Below, piece by piece: positions 16,971-24,238 of a stretch of DNA of 38,208 nt. Position 1 is the first letter of the stretch, and the number at the start of each line of letters is the position of its first letter. This DNA comes from CAZBBB01 sp964490005 (GTDB lineage: Bacteria; Planctomycetota; B15-G4). Made by a program: the position numbers and the translations under genes. The notes below the pieces were generated by a model, which did no database searches, had not been told where the DNA came from, and saw nothing but the letters and a program-made list of their open reading frames with translations. Where the stretch lies: the NCBI GenBank assembly GCA_964490005.1, contig CAZBBB010000024.1:1-38208 (forward strand), written 5' to 3'.

Positions 16971-18078
16971 CGGGGGCGTTCACCTCGCGGCTGGCCTTGC
17001 GGCCGCTGCGAGAGTAGTGGCCGGCGGGGTGCAGGTGGCGTGAGGTCTCGATCGCGCGGGCCACGAGTTCGGCGGCGCCGGCGCGCAGATCGTCGCTGCC
17101 CTGCACGGCGCGCACGTTGCGTTCCATGTCCTCGGCCGACCAGCCGCGGCTGTGCGCGATGAAGGGGAACTGCGGGAACTGGAAACCCAGCTCGCCGAAG
17201 AAGGTCAGCATCTGCCCTGCGACGGCCTGGATGTTGTCCTGCCCGCCCGTGATGACGAAGGCCGCGACCTTGTTCTCGATCAGCACCTTGTTCGCGATCG
17301 TCATCTGGTTCTGGATCGTGTTCATGCGCTCGACCATCTTCACGTAGAGCGCGGAGGGCGCGCCCCAGCGAATGGGTGTCGCGACCAGCACCACGTCGCA
17401 CCAGTGCACGAGCCCTTCGTAGACGGCGACGAGTTCGTCGGCCGGGTCGCGCTCGGTGATCGCGCAGGGCCAGGTGCAGGCGCGCGCCGCCTTGGAGTAG
17501 TTGCCCTCGCAGTCGCGGAAGGACAGCTCGCGCAGGCGGATGAGCTTCGTCTCGGCGCCGAGCGCGGTCTCGGCGTGCGCGAGCGCGTGCTCGAGCAGGT
17601 GGTCGGAGGTCGAGAAGCGCGGGTTGTCCTTGTCCATCGCGGTGGTGGAGAGGCCCAGCACGCGCGGCTTGGCGTGCGGCTCGTGCACGACAGGGCGCGC
17701 GAGCGGGTGGGGGTCGTGGTGGGTCGGAACGCGTGGCGTGCTCGCGTTGGCGTCGACCCAGACCTCTTCGGCCCCGTCGGTCGCGCGGCGCACCTCGCAG
17801 GCGTGCGTGGCGACGGCCTCGACGTCGTAGGGCGGGCGCCCCTTGCCCGTCACGACGCTGTATTCCCACGCGTGCCAGGGGCACTTCACGAATTCGCCGT
17901 TGCGTTGCCCGCCGGCGAGCGGCGCGCCCTTGTGGTTGCAGACGTTCGCGATCGCGTGCGGCGCGCCGTCGTGGAAGAAGAGTGCCAGGCGCGCGCGCCC
18001 CGCGACCACGGCCAGGCTGCCGCGCGCGCGCAGCTCGGCGACGCTGCAGGCGCGCTGCCAGTTCGGATCCGGCGCCAT
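16957..18078 (-). CDS. Rieske [2Fe-2S] - flavodoxin/FMN-reductase fusion protein
   Basis: 373 residues with two redox domains. Residues 5-110 form a Rieske ferredoxin domain: Cys47-x-His49 in CNHKGAP and Cys66-x2-His69 in CPWHAWEYS bind the cluster. Residues about 138-330 resemble flavodoxin/NADPH-dependent FMN reductase: VLGLSTTAM at the phosphate-binding strand, TPIRWGAPSALYVKMVERM and GGQDNIQAVAGQM. A Pro/His-rich linker joins them. No signal peptide, so cytoplasmic. It could pass electrons between flavin and cluster for an unidentified oxygenase or reductase; no partner is nearby. ATG has GGGAG 6 bases upstream and a TACGAT box further up. Confidence 0.85.
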   Translation of the reverse strand: MAPDPNWQRACSVAELRARGSLAVVAGRARLALFFHDGAPHAIANVCNHKGAPLAGGQRNGEFVKCPWHAWEYSVVTGKGRPPYDVEAVATHACEVRRATDGAEEVWVDANASTPRVPTHHDPHPLARPVVHEPHAKPRVLGLSTTAMDKDNPRFSTSDHLLEHALAHAETALGAETKLIRLRELSFRDCEGNYSKAARACTWPCAITERDPADELVAVYEGLVHWCDVVLVATPIRWGAPSALYVKMVERMNTIQNQMTIANKVLIENKVAAFVITGGQDNIQAVAGQMLTFFGELGFQFPQFPFIAHSRGWSAEDMERNVRAVQGSDDLRAGAAELVARAIETSRHLHPAGHYSRSGRKASREVNAPVKES

Positions 18079-18121
18079 CGACGACTCCCGGGAGCGGATG
18101 AGCGGCTGCGTTCGGCCGCGG

Positions 18122-18127
18122 ATCGTA
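18122..18127 (-). promoter_or_regulatory. -10-like box TACGAT of the Rieske-flavodoxin gene
   Basis: TACGAT on the minus strand, 43 bases before the ATG, which has its own GGGAG ribosome site. No clear -35 was found. Confidence 0.35.
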
Positions 18128-18197
18128 TCAGGGCGGGGTCGTCGATCCCTCGGCGCGGCGCGGCCCGCGGCGGGCTACCGTGCGCTGCGAGCGGTGC

Positions 18198-18251
18198 GAG
18201 TCACCCAACTTGGCACCGGAACTGCGAAAAACCGCGCTCTTGTGCCTGACA
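18198..18251. repeat. REP-like imperfect palindrome
   Basis: GTCA (18200-18203) and GGCAC (18212-18216) pair with the contiguous GTGCC-TGAC (18242-18250), leaving an 8-base bulge. Inside, GCG and CGC flank an A-run (18227-18231). It lies 5 bases after the stop of the minus-strand secreted-protein gene, so it may serve as its terminator. The TGTGCCTGACAC edge resembles intergenic repeats I have seen in other genomes, but only one copy was noticed here. Confidence 0.4.
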
Positions 18252-18255
18252 CATC

Positions 18256-19230
18256 TCAGGGGGTGGTGGCGCGGAGGGCGTTGCTGAGGGCGTAGCCTTG
18301 GACGGCGGCGGCGTCCACGATGGCCCATTGCATCCACAGCTCGACGCCGGGCGGGACGCCCATGGGCATCGTGAAGGGGATCGAGAGCGTGCCCGTCGCC
18401 GAGGTCGGCAGCACGAGCGGGATCGTGAAGGGGAAGGGCAGCAGCGTGCCGCCCTTGAAGGGCACCGGCGTGCTGGCGAAGCCCAGGAACAGCCCGGCCG
18501 TCGCGTTCGGCGCGCCGCGGATCAGGCCGAGCGCGTTGGCGCTGCCGCCCGAGAGATCGCCGCTGCCCGAGAACTTGGGCTTGCCGGAGACGCCGGCGAG
18601 CGCCGAACCCATGTCGTTCCACGTCGCGGGCACGACGTCGATCGTCAGCGACTCGAACAGCACGCCCATGGGCTCGAAGGCGCCGTCCTCCATGACCCAG
18701 TTGAACACCTGCAGGCCGGTGAAGTCGTAGGTGCCGAGCGCGTCGAGGATGTCGAGCGAGGGCAGCTCGGTCTGCGGATAGGTGACGTAGAAGGTCTGCT
18801 TGAAGGCGCCGAAGATGCCCGGCTGCGCCATCGGCACTCCGTTGGGATTGTTGACGTTCGTCGACAGCATGAAGCCGTCGACCGCCGGATCGTCGTTGCG
18901 CAGCACGAAGTAGGGCGTCAGGCCGGCGGGAAAGGGGGTCTGCAGGCCGAGCAGGTCGCCGTCGAGGTCGAGCACGAAGCTGGCCTTGTCGATCGGGTAG
19001 CCGCGCGTCGGGAACAGCCCGCTGTTCACGAACACGTCGCTGTCGACGCGGAAGCTCAGCGTGACCGGCTCGCCGATCTCGGCGTCGCCGAGCGGCGGCG
19101 GGTTGATCGAATTGAAGTCGACCTCGCCGGTCACGGTGATCTGCACGATCTCGCCGGCGCGGATCGGCGGCGCGAGGGCGAAGGCGCCGAGCAGGGCGGC
19201 GCAGGCGGCGACGGTGGCGCAGAGTCTCAT
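18256..19230 (-). CDS. secreted protein with planctomycete C-terminal module
   Basis: 324 residues. Signal peptide MRLCATVAACAALLGAFALA, likely cut after PPIRA-GE. The middle region (VTGEVDFNSINPPP ... EPVTLSFRVDSDVF ... VLDLDGDLLGLQ ... WVMEDGAFEPMGVLFESLTID) is a beta-rich domain resembling those of PEP-CTERM-type exported proteins. Residues about 205-324 form the shared module (MGSALAGVSGKPKFSG ... PFKGGTLLPFP ... LWMQWAIVDAAAV ... ALSNALRATTP). GGAG lies 9 bases before the ATG. No enzymatic motif was seen. The REP-like palindrome follows the stop. Confidence 0.8.
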   Translation of the reverse strand: MRLCATVAACAALLGAFALAPPIRAGEIVQITVTGEVDFNSINPPPLGDAEIGEPVTLSFRVDSDVFVNSGLFPTRGYPIDKASFVLDLDGDLLGLQTPFPAGLTPYFVLRNDDPAVDGFMLSTNVNNPNGVPMAQPGIFGAFKQTFYVTYPQTELPSLDILDALGTYDFTGLQVFNWVMEDGAFEPMGVLFESLTIDVVPATWNDMGSALAGVSGKPKFSGSGDLSGGSANALGLIRGAPNATAGLFLGFASTPVPFKGGTLLPFPFTIPLVLPTSATGTLSIPFTMPMGVPPGVELWMQWAIVDAAAVQGYALSNALRATTP

Positions 19231-19326
19231 CGGCGGGGGCTCCGGAGGGGCGCGCATTGTGGACCACGGGGCGCGATCCGGCCAGACGGGGCGCAACGCG
19301 GACCGCGGTCGGCGCGCGAGGTGCGG

Positions 19327-19332
19327 TACAAC
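19327..19332 (+). promoter_or_regulatory. -10-like box TACAAC before the small lipoprotein ORF
   Basis: TACAAC with 9 bases to the ATG at 19342 and no ribosome site, fitting the leaderless arrangement seen at 3188 and 20178. Confidence 0.35.
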
Positions 19333-19341
19333 GGGGCCGCG

Positions 19342-19515
19342 ATGAGGATTCCGTCGCTCGCCGCATTCGCCGCGCTCGCCGCCAGCGGCCTGATCACGGG
19401 CTGCCTCGCCCCGGCGCCCGCCGTGGCTCCGATGCGGGCCGACGATGCGGCCGCGCGCGCCGCGCCGGCCGCCGAGGCGCCCGTCGCCGCCGTGCCCTCC
19501 GAGGTGCCGTCGTGA
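19342..19515 (+). CDS. short lipoprotein ORF, probably the broken 5' end of a longer gene
   Basis: 57 residues. A classic lipoprotein signal with lipobox LITGC is followed by an Ala/Pro-rich linker and a TGA. Reading on in the same frame, a second TGA comes 9 bases later, then a stop-free stretch continuous with the barrel-like ORF that starts at 19582. Either this is a tiny lipoprotein, or it is the export signal of a barrel-like lipoprotein interrupted by two stops. The codons between the ORFs keep the local G/C third-position bias, which supports the latter. Confidence 0.5.
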   Translation: MRIPSLAAFAALAASGLITGCLAPAPAVAPMRADDAAARAAPAAEAPVAAVPSEVPS

Positions 19516-19581
19516 CCGGTCTGACCCGGTGAGGGCGCCTCGGTCCGTGGGACCGACATCCTCGACGAGAGCACGCGCTGG

Positions 19582-20088
19582 GTGGCGGGTCTGCGCTTCA
19601 TCGACGGCATCGACGAGCCGCGCGCCAAGTACCGGGCCACGCTCGTGCACCGCGTCACGGCCGAGCTGCAGCTCGGCATCGAATACAACCCGGCCGGCGA
19701 CGACGTCGGTCCGCTCGCCAACTGGCGCCTGCTCGACGAGACGGCGTCCGCGCCGGCGCTGATCGTCGGCACGAGCAGCGACCGCATCGGCACGAGCGAG
19801 GGCCGCGCGTACTACGCGACGCTGAGCAAGAGCCTCGACGCGATCACGGGCCTGCCGGTCTCGCCGTACGCGGGCGTGGTGTGGGGCGGCTCGGACCACC
19901 AGCTGCGCGGCATCGGCGGCCTGGTCGTGCGCTGGGCGCCGCTCTGGACCAGCACCCACAGCTTCGACGGCGTGAACCTGCACCACCTGCTCGAGCGGCG
20001 CCTCGACGCGCGCTCGGCCCTCGGGCTGCTGCTCGTCGAGCAGGAGGGCGAACACCATCTCGGGCTGACCTGGTCGCGCGCCTTCTGA
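19582..20088 (+). CDS. outer-membrane barrel-like protein fragment
   Basis: 168 residues from the first possible GTG. The conserved-looking sequence begins earlier (ILDESTRW precedes the GTG), where no start codon or ribosome site exists. Alternating hydrophobic strands (KYRATLVHRVTAELQLGIEY, AYYATLSKSL, SPYAGVVWGG, SALGLLLVEQ, HHLGLTWSRAF) and a terminal Phe are typical of outer-membrane beta barrels. It lacks its own signal peptide but is in frame with the lipoprotein signal at 19342, so it is probably the 3' part of a disrupted gene. No specific family was recognised. Confidence 0.55.
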   Translation: MAGLRFIDGIDEPRAKYRATLVHRVTAELQLGIEYNPAGDDVGPLANWRLLDETASAPALIVGTSSDRIGTSEGRAYYATLSKSLDAITGLPVSPYAGVVWGGSDHQLRGIGGLVVRWAPLWTSTHSFDGVNLHHLLERRLDARSALGLLLVEQEGEHHLGLTWSRAF

Positions 20089-20115
20089 GGGGCGGCGTCG
20101 GCGCCCGGCCGCCCC
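20089..20115 (+). terminator. 8-bp hairpin directly after the barrel ORF
   Basis: GGGGCGGC, 11-base loop, GCCGCCCC, starting on the base after the TGA. There is no T-tract. Confidence 0.45.
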
Positions 20116-20177
20116 GGTCGACGGTCCGGACGCGCACGCCGCGCCCGCGCCACGCTCGCGGTCCGCGTCCGAGCGGC

Positions 20178-20183
20178 TACGAT
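20178..20183 (+). promoter_or_regulatory. -10-like box TACGAT before the MATE gene
   Basis: TACGAT followed by 7 bases and the ATG at 20191, with no Shine-Dalgarno sequence. This suggests leaderless transcription. Confidence 0.45.
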
Positions 20184-20190
20184 CGCCGCC

Positions 20191-21555
20191 ATGTCCGGCT
20201 GGAGAGCAGAGGCGCGCGCGCAGTGGGGGCTGGCGCTGCCGGTCATCGTCGTGCAGGTCGGCATGATGACGATGAACGTCGTCGACGTGTTCATGGTCGG
20301 CCACGCGGCGGGGGACGCGGCGGTGCAGATCGGCGCCGTCGCCCTCGGCGGGCTGTACTCGTGGCTGCCGATGGGCACCTGCATGGGCGTGCTCATGGCG
20401 CTCGACCCGCTCGTCAGTCAGGCCGTCGGCGCGGGCGACCACGCCTCGGTGGCGCGCTCGGTGCAGCGCGGGCTGGTGCTCGCCGCGCTGCTCACTCCGC
20501 CGCTCGCGCTGCTCATGTTCTTCTCCGGGCCGCTGCTCGCCGCCGCCGGCCAGTCGCCGCAGATCGTGCCCATCGCCTCGGAGTACACGCGCTGGATGGC
20601 GCTGGGCATCCCGGCCTTCCTGGGTTTCGTGGTGCTGCGCCAGGTGCTGCAGGCGCTGCACCGCATGCGCCCGATCGTGATCGTGATCCTGGCGGGCAAC
20701 CTGCTCAACGTGCTGTTCGACTGGGCCTTCATCCACGGGCGCCTCGGCATGCCGGCGATGGGCGCGACGGGTTGCGCGCTGGCCACCAGCCTGCTGCGCT
20801 GGTGCATGACGCTGGGACTGCTCGCGGCGGCCTGGCCGGTGCTCGCGCCGTACCTGAGCACCTTCCGGCGCCGGGCGCTCGAGCTGGCGCCGCTGCTGCG
20901 CATGCTGCGCCTCGGCGCGCCCATCGGCGCGCAGATGCTGTTCGAGATGGGCGCCTTCTCGTTCATCGCGCTGGCGATGGGGCGCCTGGGCGAGGTCGAA
21001 CTCTCGGGGCACCAGATCGCGCTCAACCTCGCCTCGCTGGCCTTCATGGTGCCGCTGGGCGTCTCGATGGCGGCCTCGGTGCGCGTGGGCCACGCCATCG
21101 GCCGGCAGGACCACGAGGCGCTCAAGTGCGCCGGCCGCGTGGCGCTGGCGGCGGGCGGCGGCGTGATGGTCGTCTCGGCCGCGATCTTCGCGCTCGCGCC
21201 GCGCGGCCTGGCGAGCCTCTACACCGACCAGGCCGACGTGATCGCGATGGCGGCGGCGCTGCTGCCGCTGGCGGCGATCTTCCAGGTCTTCGACGGGCTG
21301 CAGGTCGTGTGCGCGGGCGTGCTGCGCGGCGCCGGCGACACGCGCACGCCGCTGCTGCTCTACGGGCTGGGCTTCTGGCTGCTCGGCATCCCGCTGGCAC
21401 TCTGGCTGGGATTCAGCCTCGATCAGGGGCCGCGCGGGCTGTGGATCGGCCTGGCCGTGGCGCTGGCCGTCGTCGCGCTCGTGCTCTGGTGGCGCGTGCG
21501 CTGGCTCACGGCGAGCCTGCCCGCGCGGGTGGACGTCGACGCCGAGGCGGCCTGA
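20191..21555 (+). CDS. MATE-family multidrug/Na+ antiporter (NorM-like)
   Basis: 454 residues and about twelve hydrophobic helices in two related halves. Family features: LALPVIVVQVGMMTMNVVDVFMVG in helix 1, MGVLMALDPLVSQAVGAGD (the PLVSQAxGAG motif), and in the second half LGAPIGAQMLFEMGAF, then SVRVGHAIGRQD and VCAGVLRGAGDTRTPLL. Expected to export cationic compounds from the cytoplasm against a Na+ or H+ gradient. The gene has its own -10-like box and is followed by a palindrome that includes its stop codon, so it is probably transcribed alone. Confidence 0.92.
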   Translation: MSGWRAEARAQWGLALPVIVVQVGMMTMNVVDVFMVGHAAGDAAVQIGAVALGGLYSWLPMGTCMGVLMALDPLVSQAVGAGDHASVARSVQRGLVLAALLTPPLALLMFFSGPLLAAAGQSPQIVPIASEYTRWMALGIPAFLGFVVLRQVLQALHRMRPIVIVILAGNLLNVLFDWAFIHGRLGMPAMGATGCALATSLLRWCMTLGLLAAAWPVLAPYLSTFRRRALELAPLLRMLRLGAPIGAQMLFEMGAFSFIALAMGRLGEVELSGHQIALNLASLAFMVPLGVSMAASVRVGHAIGRQDHEALKCAGRVALAAGGGVMVVSAAIFALAPRGLASLYTDQADVIAMAAALLPLAAIFQVFDGLQVVCAGVLRGAGDTRTPLLLYGLGFWLLGIPLALWLGFSLDQGPRGLWIGLAVALAVVALVLWWRVRWLTASLPARVDVDAEAA

Positions 21556-21579
21556 GCGCGGCCGCGCTCAGGGCCGCGC
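21553..21579 (+). terminator. palindrome/hairpin at the end of the MATE gene
   Basis: An 18-base perfect palindrome TGAGCGCGGCCGCGCTCA (21553-21570) includes the stop codon. Overlapping it, GCGCGGCC (21556-21563) and GGCCGCGC (21572-21579) form an 8-bp stem with an 8-base loop followed by TTCCCTT, which is terminator-like. Confidence 0.5.
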
Positions 21580-21584
21580 TTCCC

Positions 21585-21613
21585 TTGACCTCCGGCATCT
21601 GGGAGCCTGATGC
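21585..21613 (+). promoter_or_regulatory. possible promoter TTGACC-N17-TGATGC
   Basis: A good -35 hexamer at 21585-21590, 17 bases, then a weak -10 at 21608-21613, ahead of the GlsB/YeaQ-like gene. Confidence 0.35.
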
Positions 21614-21684
21614 CGCCGAGGGCCGCGGCGCAGCGCACGCGCGCGCCTCGGCGTCGGATCGATCGGTTCCCCCGGGAGGGTGCG

Positions 21685-21933
21685 ATGGGACTCATCTGGT
21701 CGCTCGTCATCGGTGGCCTGGCCGGCTTCCTCGCCGGGCAGGTCATGAAGGGCTCGGGCTTCGGCGTGTTCGGCAACATCGGCCTGGGAGTCGTGGGCGG
21801 CGTGCTCGGCGGCTTCCTGTTCGGCCTGCTGGGACTGGGCTCGGAGGGCAGCCTCATGGGGCAGCTCGTCACCGCCTTCGTCGGCGCCGTCGTGCTGCTC
21901 TGGATCGTGGGCAAGATCAAGGGCGGCAGGTAG
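21685..21933 (+). CDS. GlsB/YeaQ/YmgE-type small membrane protein
   Basis: 82 residues, the usual length for this family of stress-associated small inner-membrane proteins. Three hydrophobic segments: IWSLVIGGLAGFLAGQVM, then GNIGLGVVGGVLGGFLFGLL, then LVTAFVGAVVLLWIVGKI. The Gly-rich second helix and the Lys/Arg-rich tail are typical. Start ATG with GGGAGG about 5 bases upstream. It has its own possible promoter. The biochemical role of the family is not established. Confidence 0.88.
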   Translation: MGLIWSLVIGGLAGFLAGQVMKGSGFGVFGNIGLGVVGGVLGGFLFGLLGLGSEGSLMGQLVTAFVGAVVLLWIVGKIKGGR

Positions 21934-21962
21934 CCGGCGCCGGTCGCGGCGCCGGGGGCGCG

Positions 21963-22970
21963 GTGAGCGTGACGCGCACCCTCGTCATCACGCGGCCGGG
22001 CGGGCCGGAGGTGCTCGCGCTCGTCGAGCGACCCGTGCCCGCGCCCGCACGCGCCGAGGTCCTCGTCGACGTCGCGGCCGTCGGCCTCAACCGCGCCGAC
22101 CTGCTGCAGCGCGCCGGGCACTATCCCGCGCCGCCGGGCGTGGTTGCCGACGTGCCGGGCCTGGAGTTCTCCGGCACCGTCGCGGCGCTCGGCGCGGAGG
22201 CGGGCCGTTGGCGCGTCGGTGAGCGCGTCATGGGGCTCGTCCCGGGGGGCGCCTGCGCCGAGCGCCTCGTCGTCCCGCAGGACGAACTGCTCGCCGTGCC
22301 CGAGCGGCTCTCGCTCGAGCAGGCGGCGGCGATCCCCGAGGCCTTCGTCACGGCCTGGGACGCGCTGTGCGTGCAGGGCAACCTGGCGCGCGGCGAACTC
22401 GTGCTGCTGCACGCGGTGGGCAGCGGGGTCGGCACGGCGGCGCTGCAGCTGGCGCGCGAGGCCGGCGCGATCGTGGCCGGCAGCTCGCGCAGCGCGGACA
22501 AGCTGCGCCGCGCCGCGGCGCTCGGCCTGCAGCACGGCCTGCTCGTCGAGCGCGTCGACCGGCAGCGTCCCGCGCGTTTCGCCGAGGCGCTGCGCGCGGC
22601 GACCGGCGGGCGCGGCGCCGACCTGATCCTCGACACGGTGGGCGCCGCCTACCTGCAGGAGAACCTCGCGGCGCTGGCCGAGCGCGGCCGGCTGGTCGTG
22701 ATCGGCCTGCTCGGCGGCGCGCGCGCCGAACTGCCGCTGGGCACGCTGCTCGCGCGCCGCGCGCGCCTCATCGGCACGGTGCTGCGCAGCCGCGGCGCCG
22801 AAGAGCGCGCGCGCCTCGCGGCGGACTTCGCGCGGCAGGTGCTGCCGCGCCTCGCCGACGGGGCGCTCTTCCCGGTCGTCGACGCCGTGCTGCCGATGGA
22901 AGACGCCGCGGCCGCCCACGCGCGCCTCGCCGCGGACGCGAGCTTCGGCAAGCTCGTGCTGCGCTGGTGA
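21963..22970 (+). CDS. NAD(P)H-quinone oxidoreductase (zinc-free MDR, PIG3/QorA-like)
   Basis: 335 residues. Medium-chain dehydrogenase fold without zinc ligands. Signatures: GLNRADLLQRAGHYPAPPG, VPGLEFSGTV, EAFVTAWDAL, the nucleotide-binding loop HAVGSGVGTAALQLAR, ILDTVGAAYLQENLAAL, and the C-terminal LPMEDAAAAHARLAADASFGKLVL. These match the PIG3 branch of NAD(P)H:quinone oxidoreductases, which reduce quinones or enones in the cytoplasm. GTG at 21963 is used; a GTG two codons on is equally possible. It overlaps the next gene by GTGA and is the first of four closely packed genes. Confidence 0.9.
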   Translation: MSVTRTLVITRPGGPEVLALVERPVPAPARAEVLVDVAAVGLNRADLLQRAGHYPAPPGVVADVPGLEFSGTVAALGAEAGRWRVGERVMGLVPGGACAERLVVPQDELLAVPERLSLEQAAAIPEAFVTAWDALCVQGNLARGELVLLHAVGSGVGTAALQLAREAGAIVAGSSRSADKLRRAAALGLQHGLLVERVDRQRPARFAEALRAATGGRGADLILDTVGAAYLQENLAALAERGRLVVIGLLGGARAELPLGTLLARRARLIGTVLRSRGAEERARLAADFARQVLPRLADGALFPVVDAVLPMEDAAAAHARLAADASFGKLVLRW

Positions 22971-24238
22971 GCCGGCGCGTGTTCGACGTGCGCCCGGGCG
23001 AAGGGCGCGACCTGCTGCGCGCGGCCGCGGGCCACTTCCTGCTGCTGTGCGGCTACTACCTGATGCGTCCGCTGCGCGAGGCCTGGGGCATCGAGGGCGG
23101 CGTCGAGCGCCTGCCCTGGCTGTTCAGCGGCACCTTCCTCGCGATGACGCTGGCCGTGCCGCTCTGGACGGCCTTCGCCGGCCGCTGTCCGCGCCGCCGG
23201 CTGGCGCCGCGCGCCTGGCGCGGCTTCGCCCTGCAACTGCTCGTCTTCCCGCTGCTGCACGAACTGGGGGTCGACCGCGCGGCGCTCGGCGCGGCCTTCT
23301 TCATCTGGCTCTCGGTCTTCAACCTGTTCGCCGTCGCGGTCTTCTGGGGCGCGATGGCCGACGCCTGGCGCAGCGAACAGGGCCGCCGGCTGTTCGGCGT
23401 GATCGCCGGCGGCGGCGGCGCGGGCGCGCTGGCCGGGCCGGCCCTGGCCGCCGGCCTGGTCCAGACCCTCGGCGTCCCCGGCCTGCTCGTGCTCGCCGTG
23501 GTGTTCCTCGAACTCGCCGCGCGCTGCATCGGCCCGCTCGCCGCGCGCATCGAAGGCGGCGAGGCGCCGCTGGGCGGCACGAGCCTGGCCAGCCTCGCGG
23601 CCGTGCCGAAGACGCCCTACCTGCGCGGCATGGCGCTGCAGACGCTCATCGCCACCGGGGCCGCGACCTTCCTCTACCTGCTGCAGGCGCGGCTCGTCGC
23701 CGAGCACGCGCTGGGCGTCGAGGCGCGCACGGTGATCTTCGCGCGCATCGACCTGCTGGCGAACGCGGCCGGCCTGCTGGTGCAGTTCCTGGGGACGGCG
23801 GCCGTGCTCACGCGCCTCGGGCTGGCCGTGGCGCTGCGCCTCGAAGCCGTGCTGCTCGGCGCCGGCTACCTGGCCCTGGCGTTCTGGCAGCGGCTGGACG
23901 TGCTCGCGGTCGTGCAGGGGCTGCGGCGCGCGACGCACTACTCGATCCAGCGGCCGGCGCGCGAGGTGCTCTACACGGTCGTCGCGCGGGAGCACAAGTA
24001 CAAGGCCAAGGCCCTGATCGATACCTTCGTGTACCGTGGCGGCGACGCGCTCGCCGCCTGGGCCTTCGCGGGACTGGCGGCGCTCGGGCTGCCCTTCGCC
24101 GCGCTGTCCCTGGCGTCGCTGCCGCTGCTGGGCGCCTGGCACGTCGTGGCCGGGCGCCTCGCGCGACGGCACGCCGAACTCGAGGCGGCGCGGCCGCCCG
24201 ATCCCCGACCCTTCCCGACCCCGGAACGCGCTCGATGA
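22967..24238 (+). CDS. NTT (nucleotide carrier)-like MFS membrane protein
   Basis: 423 residues with about eleven helices. The sequence carries marks of the Npt1/Npt2 group of ATP/ADP carrier-like proteins: YYLMRPLREAWGI in the first helix, FWGAMADAWRSEQGRRLFG, and HYSIQRPAREVLYTVV followed by KYKAKALIDTFVYRGGD. In obligate intracellular bacteria this family imports host nucleotides. In free-living bacteria, shortened relatives like this one have unknown substrates, so nucleotide transport is not claimed. GTG start overlaps the preceding stop (GTGA), and the stop overlaps the next ATG (ATGA). Confidence 0.8.
   Translation: MSRRVFDVRPGEGRDLLRAAAGHFLLLCGYYLMRPLREAWGIEGGVERLPWLFSGTFLAMTLAVPLWTAFAGRCPRRRLAPRAWRGFALQLLVFPLLHELGVDRAALGAAFFIWLSVFNLFAVAVFWGAMADAWRSEQGRRLFGVIAGGGGAGALAGPALAAGLVQTLGVPGLLVLAVVFLELAARCIGPLAARIEGGEAPLGGTSLASLAAVPKTPYLRGMALQTLIATGAATFLYLLQARLVAEHALGVEARTVIFARIDLLANAAGLLVQFLGTAAVLTRLGLAVALRLEAVLLGAGYLALAFWQRLDVLAVVQGLRRATHYSIQRPAREVLYTVVAREHKYKAKALIDTFVYRGGDALAAWAFAGLAALGLPFAALSLASLPLLGAWHVVAGRLARRHAELEAARPPDPRPFPTPERAR

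Noticed and set aside
22967..24238. Nucleotide-stealing transporter as evidence of an intracellular lifestyle
   Set aside because: Shortened NTT-like proteins occur in free-living bacteria and the rest of the window shows biosynthetic and envelope genes, not a reduced genome.
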